A stretch of 64,000 bases of DNA from Carex sylvatica (taxonomy: Eukaryota; Streptophyta; Magnoliopsida; Poales; Cyperaceae), in NCBI GenBank assembly GCA_964058845.1, contig CAXKVR010000194.1, forward strand, positions 25,609-89,608. The letters are read 5' to 3'. The position numbers were made by a program, and so were the translations under genes. A model generated the notes under the pieces. It was not told the DNA's origin. It saw only the letters and a program-made list of their open reading frames with translations, and made no database searches. Positions within the stretch are counted from its first letter, which is position 1. Each line of letters starts with the position of its first letter. Of the stretch, positions 21,886 through 33,342 are shown in pieces.

Positions 21886-24800
21886 ATGAAAGACAAGGAA
21901 ATCAATAATGTAGGTGCGGGGTCGGGTCATTTTTTAATGGGTGTTACAGATACGGTTGTTATGTTTTATGGTTACATTTTCCCTTGCTTGGACTCCAGAA
22001 GTGGAAGCGAGGCTGGGGATTCTGTTCGGCGCGGAGAATCAAGTTCAGGTTTGCACACTCTTTCTCGTCCCAAATGTATGTCAGTAATCATATTGCACTG
22101 AATCTGGCATCAACCTACTGGCTCTTTGATTAGATAGCTGGCAGATTCTTCTGATTTTATTTAGTACAGTTTGCTCAATTTAAGGTTACTCAGCCGAAAT
22201 TGAGCCACTTCAAGATATATAATATATGGAGTTGTATAATTGTGGGATTTTAGGCTTAATTGTATCTGTATTTAAATAATGGAAACTGGTATTCATGCAC
22301 TCAGTTTCTTTTAGCTAGTCAATAATTCCAACACTTTTATGTTGTAGAGCATTGGCCTTCATCTCCTGGTAGATTTCACGACAGCCCACTAAGAGCACCG
22401 CCAAGCCCACTAAGAGCACCGCTGAGCCCATTTAGACTTAACTTATCCCCACAACATAGTAGGAGAGATCCTTTGAAACTCACTCTTTCTCAGATATACA
22501 AAATAACCCAGAACTTCTCCAAGGATCATATAATAGGTGTAGGTGGTTTTGGATCTGTCTACAAGGCTGAGTTGTCTAATGGTCGTGTTGTCGCTATAAA
22601 GAGAGGAAAAAAGGTACTTCACATTTCTATTTTGTTTTTTACATTTTCACATGCAATGATAAGTCCCATGGATTGTTTAAAAAAATGTGATAATTTGTGC
22701 ATATTGCATGGAGCTTAGAATATATACTAATGCCAGAATTAACACCTTTTTATTTCATTAATTTGGAAGGAAAATTTTGGGGCTCTACAAGCAGAGTTTC
22801 GCAATGAAGTTGCTTTGTTAACTCAAATTGAACACAAAAATCTCGTTCAGTTGCTGGGCTACATAGATGATGCAAACGAGCAGCTCATTATTTCTGAATA
22901 TGTTCCCAATGGAACCCTAAGAGAGCATTTGGATGGTAATATACATACCTTGTCTTATTTTTTTTTTATCTTTACAAAGGTCAGTTTATAGAACTGCTGA
23001 ACTTATGAGCTAATTTGGCAGGAGAGCGAGGGGGCATTCTAAAATTCAGTCGGCGACTGGGAATAGCAATCGATATTGCCCATGGTTTAACATATCTCCA
23101 TAACTATGCAGGTTAGACTCATAGTAACAAGGTTCGCGAATTATTTGCGAATAATTCGGATTTGAGTACTCTGCGAATCAATTCGCGAATTAAACGAATT
23201 ATTCGTGAATTATTCACGAATTTAACGAATTTTACGTTTTATTCGTGTTAAATTCGCAAAAATTCGTCTGCGCAAATCTGGAGAAATTTTGAATTTCGTT
23301 GCTTTTCACGTTTTTCTAGGCGGACCACGTGAACGGGTACACGTATCCTCTGATATATCTCTAACTTTTACGTGACTTGATCTTCTGTGATCATTTTTGT
23401 ATATAAGAGTTTATATTCAAGTTGTTATTTAATGTCAAAATTAAAAAAATTCTCAGATTTAGAGTTTAGTTTCGTACCGAATCATTCCCGAATTATACCC
23501 GAATTATATCCGAATCATGAATTTTTGACCTCGCTGAACCGAACCCGAATAATTCATTTGTCACTATGGTTAGGCTGATGATAATTGTAACTTGTTTAGT
23601 TTTACTAGTTCTTATTTTGAGAAGTTTGATGTACTAGTGCATGAAGGTGGCACTGCTTTCCCTTTCAAAAAATAGCAACACTGGATTTCTATTCTTTGAT
23701 GATCATACACCTAACTGGTATTAACAGGCTGAGCAAAATATATCGGTGCATCACCAGTCTGGTAAGACCAAGAAGTAATTTTTGGTTGAGGACTAAAGTT
23801 AAGGAGGCCTAAGATGGTTATCATGATTTAGGCCTGCTTAAATTATTTCATGTTTGGTTAAGGACTTAAGGTCAAAAGAAGAGAGAGAGAGGAGTAAAAT
23901 TTACAATAGTCACTGAAAGTGGGTCCAGGACGCAACACAAAATTAAGGCACCTAGAAAGGTGGTTTAGTTTAGGCCAGCCTATTAATGCTCGTTTGGTGG
24001 AATAACTAAGGCCTGAACCCCTTACCCCTTATTCCATGGTGTTAGACTTTAATCCTTGCTTTCAGTTTTGGCCAATCATCACGTTCTTTTTTCGGTTGTA
24101 TATCCTCTCATAGCTATGCTTATTATTTTTTTTATTTTTTTTTTGTTTAATTAAGAAAATCCTATAATCCACCGGGATGTAAAGTCGTCAAACATCATGT
24201 TGACCACTACACTCGGAGCCAAGGTGGCTGACTTTGGCTTTGCTAGGACAGGCTCCACCAAGGAAGGGCAGAGCCATGTCAGCACAAACATTAAGGGCAC
24301 TGCTGGTTACGTAGACCCTGAGTATCTCAGGACGTTTCATCTCTCTACAAAAAGCGATGTTTTCTCCTTTGGGATTTTACTGCTGGAGATTTTATCTGGT
24401 CGCCGTCCCGTGGAAATAACTAGGAGGAAAGAAGAAAAAATAACTATTAGATGGGTAAGTGCAACCACATGCTTGACCTTAGTTAAATTATATTTTTACC
24501 ATATATTTGATTAGAAATAAAGGGATGAAATGAGAAATCTTGCATAGTCAGGATATCATACAAGAGAAAAATATCCTCTCTTTCCACTAGTAACAAGAGA
24601 AGTCGCAACTTAATCCAGAAATTAAAGTTAAGCTGACACCTTTTGTTGCATTTAGAATATTCTTTTTAATTGACTTCATCCATGCTCTAAATTAGAGGTG
24701 CTGACCAAAACAGCCTTCACAAAATACATTTAATTCCCATTATCTAGTTTCTTATTGTGTTGGTCAAGAAATGTGTAATAATTTTTAAGTAAATATCATT

Positions 24801-25190
24801 TCCGTCATTTCGGTGGACTACATCTCAATATTTATCTGTTAAAATATTTGATTTACAGGACTATTTACTAATAACAACTTTGTTCTGCATTCTTGATTAA
24901 AGAGGGACTCTTAATTTTGAATTCTTAATTAAACATTCTGTGCAAATTCAGATTTCTCTTCAGCAGCTAATTGCGTGATTTTTCTATTAATGTAGGCCTT
25001 TTCTAAATTTGACCGGGGTAACTACAAGGAAATACTAGACCCCCTGATGCGGGAAGAAGTGCCTGATGAGGTGCTAAACAGGATCCTCAGCGTAGCTTTC
25101 CAATGTGCGGCTCCTTACCGGCGCGACAGACCCAACATGAGAGAAGTCTGTGAGCAGCTATGGAAGATAAGAAAAGACTACAATGCATAA
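21886..25190 (+). CDS. Calmodulin-binding receptor-like cytoplasmic kinase (CRCK type), 6 exons
   Basis: Exons 21886-22048, 22348-22613, 22770-22935, 23022-23111, 24156-24454 and 24996-25190 join in phase to 392 residues ending at TAA. The N-terminus has a short hydrophobic stretch (about 18-34, ending FPCL) as in some CRCKs, then a serine/proline-rich linker containing SPLRAPPSPLRAPLSP (67-82). The kinase domain runs from about 112: glycine loop GVGGFG, Lys138 in VAIK, Glu156, HRDVKSSN with Asp236, DFG at 254-256, then a GTAGYVDPEY activation segment. All catalytic residues are present. The closing AFQCAAP and LWKIRKDY segments are typical of CRCK1-like proteins, which bind calmodulin and act in stress signalling. 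The fourth intron (23112-24155) holds a hAT-type MITE at its very start. Start choice is moderate; a longer N-terminus is possible. Confidence 0.88.
23120..23568. mobile_element. Non-autonomous hAT element in kinase intron
   Basis: 449 bp. Ends CATAGTAACAA and TTGTCACTATG form an imperfect terminal inverted repeat. An 8-bp target duplication flanks it, GTTAGACT at 23112-23119 and GTTAGGCT at 23569-23576 (one difference). The interior is rich in GCGAATTATTCG-type words. The left duplication begins at the first base of the intron. Confidence 0.8.
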
Positions 25191-27506
25191 TACAGGGCAT
25201 AATATGTAATCAAGGAATCTTCAGTAAAAGACCTTTCTTCCCCCCCCCCCCCAAAAAAAAAGTGCAAATGATATTTTTTTAATTTGTAATCCCCTTGAAG
25301 CAGGTGTATTGTTTTACTGTTTGTTTGGTAAAAATCATAGTTTCTAGTCCAAAACTTTTTTAGGCTGAACTATCCAAGGGTTGGTTCTTTTCTCATTAAA
25401 TTTAGGCTGCACTGCCCAAGATTGGAACACTTGTATATATGAATTAAGGTTGATTAGAGTGTTTTTGGGGTTGCCTGTGTTGATGCTATTATGTGTTTTG
25501 CCATGTAAAGCCTGTATGAAGCTAAATTAATTGGCTTAGGAAATCAGTTTCATAATTTTTTTTTGTTATGTAGTTGTTGATTTGTTCGGCATAATTGAAA
25601 CCAATCCCAACGAAAAGGCATAATAAATTGGAATGGTGAAATGGTACTGCCATGATAGTGATTGGGTTGAAATTTGGTTATGATGGATATTTAAGGGGGT
25701 TTGTTATGTAATTTGATGCAAAAATCAAAATGCAAGAGATGAAAATAATTTCCTGATTCATTTCAAACTTCATGTTTATTACAAAAATTGACAGATAATC
25801 TCCATAATAAGCCCTTTACAAATGCATAGATTTATTTGTTCTAAATTAAGCATACATATTTAAGTATTGTACATAAAATCTTGCTAGAATGCATATATAT
25901 AGTTCGTTTTGTTGTGTTTGTTCATGTTTTTTAATCAATTTGGGTTACATTAATTAACATAAATCACCAAAAATAATAGATATCTTTATATTGGTCTTTT
26001 GAATGTGCCTAATTTTATTCGTGCAAAATCAAACGGGTAATTGAATGTTATACATATAAGTTCTATTAGAATGCATCTACAACACTACAATACATCTGTA
26101 TGTCTGTTCATATCTTTAATTAATTTGGTTGTATTGATAATCCTAACACCATCAAAATTGGCATATATTTTCTACCAAGTATCTTTGACATGTTCATGAG
26201 TTGATTTAACATTGAATCATAAATACATTAAATATTATGCATAAATGATGCTAGAAGGCATTTCCACTGGTTGTATATGTTTGTTCATATATTTAATCAA
26301 TTTAGACTACATTGTGGCTGTATCTGTTTGACAAAAACAATTTATATTCAGTGTCATTTATACATACATAAATTTATTTAGATAGATATATTATGCATTA
26401 ACTTTGGCTATAATGGATCACTTATGCTGATCTAAGCCATTTAAAATAAAATAAAAAATCTTGTGCAAGCAAAATCAAGAAGATCTTTTACGGTCTTTAA
26501 TCCGGCTTTCGTAAGAAGCTTGTATATATTTCATCCAAAAAAATTTGACACTTTTAACGTATCGAATTTAAAAATATTTGTCATTTTCTTTAAACGCGAG
26601 ATCTTTTGAACGTGAATAATTTGAATGGAGTGTTCGACCGTAGATCTTTCTGCATAATCTACTTTGTTCATAGCATCTATCTTACTTAAAAGAGAAAGAT
26701 GATTATATAGTTATGAACAACATGGAACGAACCAATATCTGTTCCAGAACCTGAACAAATTATATAAATTTTGATAATATATGAAGTCCTCAACGGTTTT
26801 TATAGATTCTTTTTTCGGAATAGCCGATATACTCCGTGGAACAAGGGCTATTTATTATGTAACTATTTTTATGGATCCAACATTGAATCCCATAAAATTT
26901 TATATAATATCCTATTGTTGAACTCCATTCTTAAATTTGTGGTTATCTTTATATAAAATATTCTGTTGAACACTTGAACCCATCAAACCATTCTTAAATT
27001 CATAGTTATATTTATATAACATATTCTGTTGAGCCCATCAATAAATTTGGCTCCGCTCATGAGTGCAACAATACCAATTAACCTCAACGTAGAAATTAAG
27101 CACTCAAAACTATAATCCGCCTGAAATGCTAAATGTAATTCATGTAACATGCAAGGGTGATACTATAATTTTACCAAACAAACAAATATTTATCTATGTC
27201 TACTAGCCACATGAAAAAAACAGTCAATTCATCCGGAAACATGTGCAATTAATAAACCTCCATATCCAAGAGTTTAAAAGAGCCACAATTCTCTATTTAT
27301 GTAACAAAAGATAACAACAATAAATGAGGTACTGATCACACCAAAAATAGTTTCATTTTGATAAATTTTCCCCTCTAATTAATCTTATTTCTCAAAATAC
27401 AAAACTAATTTAATCTTTTTGACTAAATTAACTTCAACAAGTAATGATTGTGATAATTAATGATAGTGATACTTTAAATAATCCTCTTTTAAGACTTTTT
27501 ATATTT
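25191..27506. other. Intergenic, AT-rich, downstream of kinase
   Basis: No gene recognised. The first 200 bp may be kinase 3' UTR (C-run and A-run near 25240-25262). No clear repeat ends were found. Confidence 0.35.
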
Positions 27507-28110
27507 GACAAATTTAAATACATCATATGTTGATTTTTCAAAGAATAATTTTGTTCATCTTAACAAATTTTATCTCCATTTAACTCCTTCCAAACATTTA
27601 TTTTTTGAAAAATTTAAATACATCATATGTTGATTTTTCAAAGAATAATTTTGTTCATCTTAACAAATTTTATCTCCATTTAACTCCTTCCAAACATTTA
27701 TTTTTTGAAAAATTTAAATACATCATATGTTGATTTTTCAAAGAATAATTTTGTTCATCTTAACAAATTTTATCTCCATTTAACTCCTTCCAAACATTTA
27801 TTTTTTGACAAATTTAAATACATCATATGTTGATTTTTCAAAGAATAATTTTGTTCATCTTAACAAATTTTATCTCCATTTAACTCCTTCCAAACATTTA
27901 TTTTTTGACAAATTTAAATACATCATATGTTGATTTTTCAAAGAATAATTTTGTTCATCTTAACAAATTTTATCTCCATTTAACTCCTTCCAAACATTTA
28001 TTTTTTGACAAATTTAAATACATCATATGTTGATTTTTCAAAGAATAATTTTGTTCATCTTAACAAATTTTATCTCCATTTAACTCCTTCCAAACATTTA
28101 TTTTTTGATA
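27507..28110. repeat. Tandem repeat, exactly 100-bp unit, six copies
   Basis: AATTTAAATACATCATATG starts at 27511, 27611, 27711, 27811, 27911 and 28011. The units are almost identical; the only changes I see are GACA versus GAAA just before the word and the diverged outer edges. No ORF. Confidence 0.95.
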
Positions 28111-28796
28111 AATACAACCAAAATAAGACGATCATCAATAAAATACGGACTTGATCTTATATTTTTAGTCAAAAAACAACAGATGTGTGCAAGTTTCAAA
28201 GGAATGAAGATGAGAACATTTTTTTTCTTAATTATATTTATCCAGTGCTAGTTAAATTCCGATATCCCGATTTAGAATGGAAATGGGGATTCCTTTTTGT
28301 CTATTTAAGCTCTCTCTGACTCTGAGGCGGCCCATGCGGCCATATGCCACTTAAAAGGCAACTACTATTCTCGCCTCGCGCCAAAGTTATATACTAAAAT
28401 TCCATCACCTATTCTCTGAGGTAACAGAATATTTATGTTTAGATCCAGACATGCACGGGATACTTTAATATTGGTGTCGATCCTGATCGGACGGTCAGTA
28501 TCTTAACAAAAGTATATTCTATTACCTTAGGTGTGTGAATTCCTGGTGTCCCTTCCAGTTCCGACTTCCGACGACTATTAGTTAAGAACCAAAAATTTCT
28601 TATATGTGAATTGTGATTCATAAAAAAAAGCATAAAACCCAGACGGAACCAAATTCAGCAAAAACAAGAAACCAAACCAGACAAAAAGTACACACCCTCA
28701 CACAAGCTCACACACACACACAGAATAGGAAGGAATTATAGGAAAGAATTATAGGTGCTCTGATAAAACCTCCTCCTTTCTCTCTCTCCTCGGTCC
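28111..28796 (+). other. Upstream region of ARM-repeat gene
   Basis: No other gene. It ends in a CA-rich (28690-28722) and CT-rich (28769-28790) leader directly before the start codon, a usual plant 5' UTR composition. No TATA box was chosen. Confidence 0.4.
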
Positions 28797-30050
28797 ATGG
28801 AGGAGAGGGATTCAGACAACCAAGCGACCAATCACAATCCTGATATACTACAAGCTCTACAGGCTCTCAAGCGCGCATCCAAGGAGGTCCAAGTCATTGC
28901 CACCACATCAGACGACGGTGGTTCCAACTCTCCTTCTATGAGAGCTCTCTTGGAGCTGGAGAACGGCTCCGACGATCTCTTTTCCGGCGATTTCCTCCTT
29001 TGCCCGCTCCGGAAGCTCCTCTCTCAACTCCGGTCACTCTCCGCATCCCTCCCTTTGTCGCCAAATAAGTCAATCGGCGCTTCCCTTGTTGATTCGATCT
29101 TTCGTAGACCAAAATCGCCACAGCATGCCATGATTTCACAGGTCGCTGGCTTGATTGCATCTGAAATTCAGTCGTGGATCGACCGGGAAACCCTCGACCG
29201 GCTCGTCTCGGCACTGCAGTACCAGTTTTCTGATGAAGAGCGTGCTACTCTCCTCCTTGCTTTAGAAACACGTGCCAGTGAGGGTTTTGATCGGGGGTTT
29301 CAAGACATGCTTCTCAAATCAGGTGCCTTTTCTGTTGTAGAATCAGTCTTGGCGGATCCAGGCTGTGCCCAGGTGGTGCGGGACCGGTGCGCTGCTTTAA
29401 TTCTCGCTCTTGTGCGGTTCAACAAAGACGTATTTGTGGGGCCTGTGTTAATGGGGTCCACAATACAGTCACTAGTCACCATTGGGTCCCCAGCTACTCT
29501 TCGGGCACTAAATGGGCTAATTGCTGCAATTAGAAGCCCCCTAATTGACGAATTGCATTCTCATGGCGAGTTACAGAGGTTGGTATTTCTCCTCTCTTCT
29601 CCTGATTTAGAGGTTCAGATTCGTGCATTGGAGTTTGCATTAAGAATTGGGTACTTTGGTCGAAAGGAGGCTGTGGAGGCAATGCTGACCGAGGGTTTGA
29701 TCAAGCGGCTGTTATGCCTCCAGCGGTCCGAACTTGGGGGATCTTTGATTGAAATAGACAGCTGGGATTTCTCCAAGGATGACAGTGGAAAGAATGATCA
29801 CTGGATTCATGTAGGAAAATTCTTGAAGCTAAGGCAAGGAGGGAATAAACAGTTGCGATTTCTCGAGGCACGGCCATTTGCAAGTTCAGTTGCACGGTTC
29901 GCCATACAGATCGAGGTTGGAGAAGGCCTGAGGCAGAGAGAGAAAAGCGAGATCAAACAGGATATTTTGAAACGGGTCAAAGAGGCGGCGATCTCACCCG
30001 TCGAGGCTGCCAATGTATTTGCTGAGGTGCTCTGGGGGTCTACACCATAG
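28797..30050 (+). CDS. ARM-repeat superfamily protein, intronless
   Basis: A single-exon gene of 417 residues, start context TCCATGGAGG. No signal peptide or membrane segment is seen. The protein is almost wholly helical in character, with leucine- and alanine-rich repeats from about 100 to 310 (LLLALETRA, RDRCAALILALVRF, SPATLRALNGLIAAI, LEVQIRALEFALRIG) typical of armadillo-like stacks that bind other proteins. No U-box or F-box motif is visible, so it is a bare ARM protein. The C-terminal part (about 355-417; FASSVARFAIQIEVGEGLRQ, AANVFAEVLWGS) resembles the conserved tail of a plant ARM family of unknown role. Specific partner and pathway are unknown. Codon use is GC-richer than its surroundings, as expected of a real plant gene. 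Confidence 0.88.
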   Translation: MEERDSDNQATNHNPDILQALQALKRASKEVQVIATTSDDGGSNSPSMRALLELENGSDDLFSGDFLLCPLRKLLSQLRSLSASLPLSPNKSIGASLVDSIFRRPKSPQHAMISQVAGLIASEIQSWIDRETLDRLVSALQYQFSDEERATLLLALETRASEGFDRGFQDMLLKSGAFSVVESVLADPGCAQVVRDRCAALILALVRFNKDVFVGPVLMGSTIQSLVTIGSPATLRALNGLIAAIRSPLIDELHSHGELQRLVFLLSSPDLEVQIRALEFALRIGYFGRKEAVEAMLTEGLIKRLLCLQRSELGGSLIEIDSWDFSKDDSGKNDHWIHVGKFLKLRQGGNKQLRFLEARPFASSVARFAIQIEVGEGLRQREKSEIKQDILKRVKEAAISPVEAANVFAEVLWGSTP

Positions 30051-31383
30051 TGATACTAATCAAGCCGGCACAGAAATTTGCTGGTAAATTGTCAGTACTA
30101 ACAAACAGTAGGAACTGAGAGTACCCTGCCGTTCTACCAGTATCACCGAACCATGCAACTGAAGTTGTAATTGCAGGAAAGCGGGACCATGCTTTGCTTT
30201 AGGGATAGATGGAGATTTTTGGTGAATTTGGAAGGGTTTAGGTGCCAGATAGCCAGAATATAACTTTGTCTGTTGGAGGTTGAGGTTGTACATCAGATTA
30301 AAGAAGAACTAATCATGATTTGATAATCATGAGATTGGTAAAGCAGGGGCAAGGACTAGGAGGTTGGTAGTTGTACAAAGTTTTATAGTTAGTTTTATTC
30401 TAATGCAATTAGTTCAACCAAATTAAATAACAGTAATCAACTTATTTTCCTCAATGTTTGTGAAAGCATATTGAATTGAAGTGCCTATAGAACTTAGCAT
30501 AATATACAGTACTGAAAGCATATTCTGGGGTGAATAATAAATGAAAGTGGGAAACTCAGCTTATCTCAAGCGATAATTGGATAATTAGATAGCGATTGGT
30601 AGCTAGCGTCTTTCTAGCTTACTCGAAACTTATAGAAGAAAAGCTGGTAAGTAGATAGCGATTGGTAGCTTCTTTCTCGCTGGAAATGTACAGGGGGTGT
30701 GTTTGGATGAAAATTTGAGTTAGTGAGAACAGTAGTTAATTTAAAATAATAGCTAATTCGAATTAGTACTATTATTTACTTCATCCAAACGCACCTAAAA
30801 AAAGGCCTGAATTCTGTTACGCACTTTCACTTTCTTTCACCTAAAAAAAGGCCTGAATCCTGTTACGCACTTTCACTTTCTTTCTCGTGATTATATAGAT
30901 TTAGAATTGTGTGATAGATTGTATTGGAGCTTGTAACAACTTTTTAATACCAAGGCCACGTGATCTGTTGACTCTTGTCCAGACGTCTACATGTGTTCAA
31001 ATTTTTAACTCTATCTTTAAAAAATAAAATAATTATTTTGACGAAGCCCCCTGATAATTCTGCTTTCTATTACTTTGATTTTTCAAAATTTAGCTGCGCA
31101 GTTGTTGCCTGTAAAAAAAGGATTCCAAGGAAGACTAAGGGATGCTTGGAATATTCCTGAAAATGTAGTGACAAAACGATGATGTTCAGAGAAGGAAGAT
31201 ACAAGTTATAACTACTTGGATCTCATTAATCATAAAGTGACTAACCATTGGAAGATGACAGCCCGTAATATAAATAATATTCACAACACCGTCTCGTCAA
31301 GAGATAAAGTCAACTTTTTAAATACAAATAATTTTGTAAATACTAAAAATACAATAATAAAAATAATATTAGTAATATAATTA
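30051..31383. other. Downstream of ARM gene, intergenic
   Basis: No further gene. It includes the ARM gene 3' UTR, a small MITE (30696-30795) and a 46-bp direct duplication at about 30792-30883 carrying AAAAAAAGGCCTGAATYCTG. Confidence 0.4.
30696..30795. mobile_element. Short MITE, family unassigned
   Basis: 100 bp with near-perfect 16-bp inverted ends (GGTGTGTTTGGATGAA and TTCATCCAAACGCACC). No clear target duplication. Confidence 0.6.
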
Positions 31384-31772
31384 GGAGCAAAGCTAGGGTG
31401 TGATGTGCCAACTAAAAAAGTTTAGTGAGCACAACTCAAAAAATATATCAGATCAGTTTCAAACAAAGAATTCAAACCATTGAAATTTATGTACTTCATG
31501 AGTGATACTTGTACATGCAAAATTGAGAATTTATTTGCTACAAGGTCAAGCGGTTAAAGAAATAATGAAAAATTAATTTGAAACTTTCTTTGATCGCTTA
31601 ACTTTTTAGCAAATAAATTCAAAAAATTTAAAATTTTATATGAACATACATCACTCATAAAATACATGAATTTCAACAATTTAAATTCGTCGTTTAAAAT
31701 CAATTCGATATATTTTTGAAATTGTATTCACCAAAATATCTTGATAAGCGCATTATACCCTAACTTTGCTGC
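31384..31772. mobile_element. Foldback MITE, type F, copy 1
   Basis: A long near-palindrome. Left GCAAAGCTAGGGTG pairs with right ACCCTAACTTTGC, and inner arms share CAAATTCAAACC/ATTTAAATTCG-like and ATACATGAATTTCAA segments. Confidence 0.6.
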
Positions 31773-33342
31773 TAATGAGCAACAAAGAAATTATTACATC
31801 TCAAACGTATAAAATTTTTTGTTTTTTTGGCAGAAAAGCCCGTAGGAAACGTATCAAATTGAACTTCTCGTTTTTTCTGTGATTATTGCTCTGTAGTAAT
31901 TAATGTAGCGGGCTAAAGTATCTGGATTAAAAAATGAAAGAGCAAAAAAGTATGCGGTTGCACACAGGGGAATTGGCGCAGAAACATGAAAACATGTCGG
32001 CAAGAGTGCGCATCCTATCTCATATTTTGAGTGACCTACGTGTCCGGTGCCTATTCGGGGATAGCGCAGGGGCCAGTAGTGTTTAAGCTTTGATATTCGT
32101 GCAGAACGTCTTTGAACGGTTGAGATTTTTTAAAAAAGTCGCGCAAAACATATATAGTTTCTTACAAGTAGACACTAGACAGGGTTGCCATCTGAATTTT
32201 ATGGGGATGTTCCCGTTCTATGTATTCATGAGATGATGACTGATGAGAAGGACTAATTTTTGATGGTTTTCACTGGTTTAAAGCTTATCCATTTATTATT
32301 TTAAATGCTGTTCAAGTGCAACCTGAGAAAATGACTCTTTTCCAAATTACTCACTGTTTTCTTTTCTTTTTTTTAATTTCTTCAAACGGAGAAGAAACAT
32401 GAACTATTATTGTTATGTAATAAACTATTTAAATAATTTGACAGTAGGACATTCTTAAAAGTTACATGTAATTAATTATATAATGAAATTAAGCATGTTA
32501 AGATTTTCAGGGGTATCCGCGTTACTCGTCTAGCATATAATTTTTAAGTAGAGAGCAGAGAAATTTGAGCACAGAGCTCTCTTACAGTCTTATCTTATCT
32601 TTTCGGGATATATAAACGAAGAGAGAGAAATAGATGAGAAATATGTTCTATATATATTACTTACCTAGATGAGGTGATTTAACTTGTTCCGCATGTCTGG
32701 ATTTGTTATCAGGGAAAGAAGATTTTTTATATTTGCTCTTTTCTGCATAACCTAGCTAGACCTCCTTAAGTTAAGCCTCCACACTTAATTTCTTAACTTA
32801 AAGCCTCCATTTAAACAAGAATAGCTTAGATAGACGTAACTTGACATGATCAATTTAAACCTAATCAAACATGCCTAAAAGAACTTCATTTTTTTTATTA
32901 TTATTATGAGCATTATCATCATTACAATTATCATTATTATTATTTGCCACTATGTTGCCGTTTGTCTTGAAATTTTGCTGCATGTTATTTTCTGACGCCT
33001 GCAAAGCTTTGTTATATAATACATATTGCATTGAACACAGCTTTGGATGTGAAAAGAAATGACCGAGGTACAATCATCAATCAGCCAATATCCATGTAGC
33101 AAAAAGAATAAAATGAAATATCAACAAGGATAGTACCAACCGTACAAACTTCACGAGACTACAAAATCAACACCTACGTATTTTGCATAGTTTGCCTTCC
33201 CGTCATACTTTTTTTTTTTTTTTTTAACTTCTTTCAATTTTCAATCCTCTAGGCTGAAAGAATGGAGGAACCTAGCTGTACATAATTTTCACAAAAATCA
33301 AACTCCCAGAAAGAATCCAAGTTGAAACTATCTTCTTCTTTT
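31773..33342. other. Intergenic downstream of MGDG synthase gene
   Basis: No gene. A segment at about 32005-32150 (CGCATCCTATCTCATATTTT and later GAACGGTTGAGATTTTTT, AAAGTCGCGCAAAA) is related, in inverted orientation for its second half, to 40055-40136. An (ATT)n-like tract lies at about 32890-32945. Confidence 0.4.

Noticed and set aside
23748..24010. Possible MITE in the kinase intron (TTAGGCCTGC and AAGGCCTGA words)
   Set aside because: I could not define matching ends or a target duplication.
27507..28110. CRISPR-like array
   Set aside because: The whole 100-bp unit repeats without unique spacers, in a plant genome.
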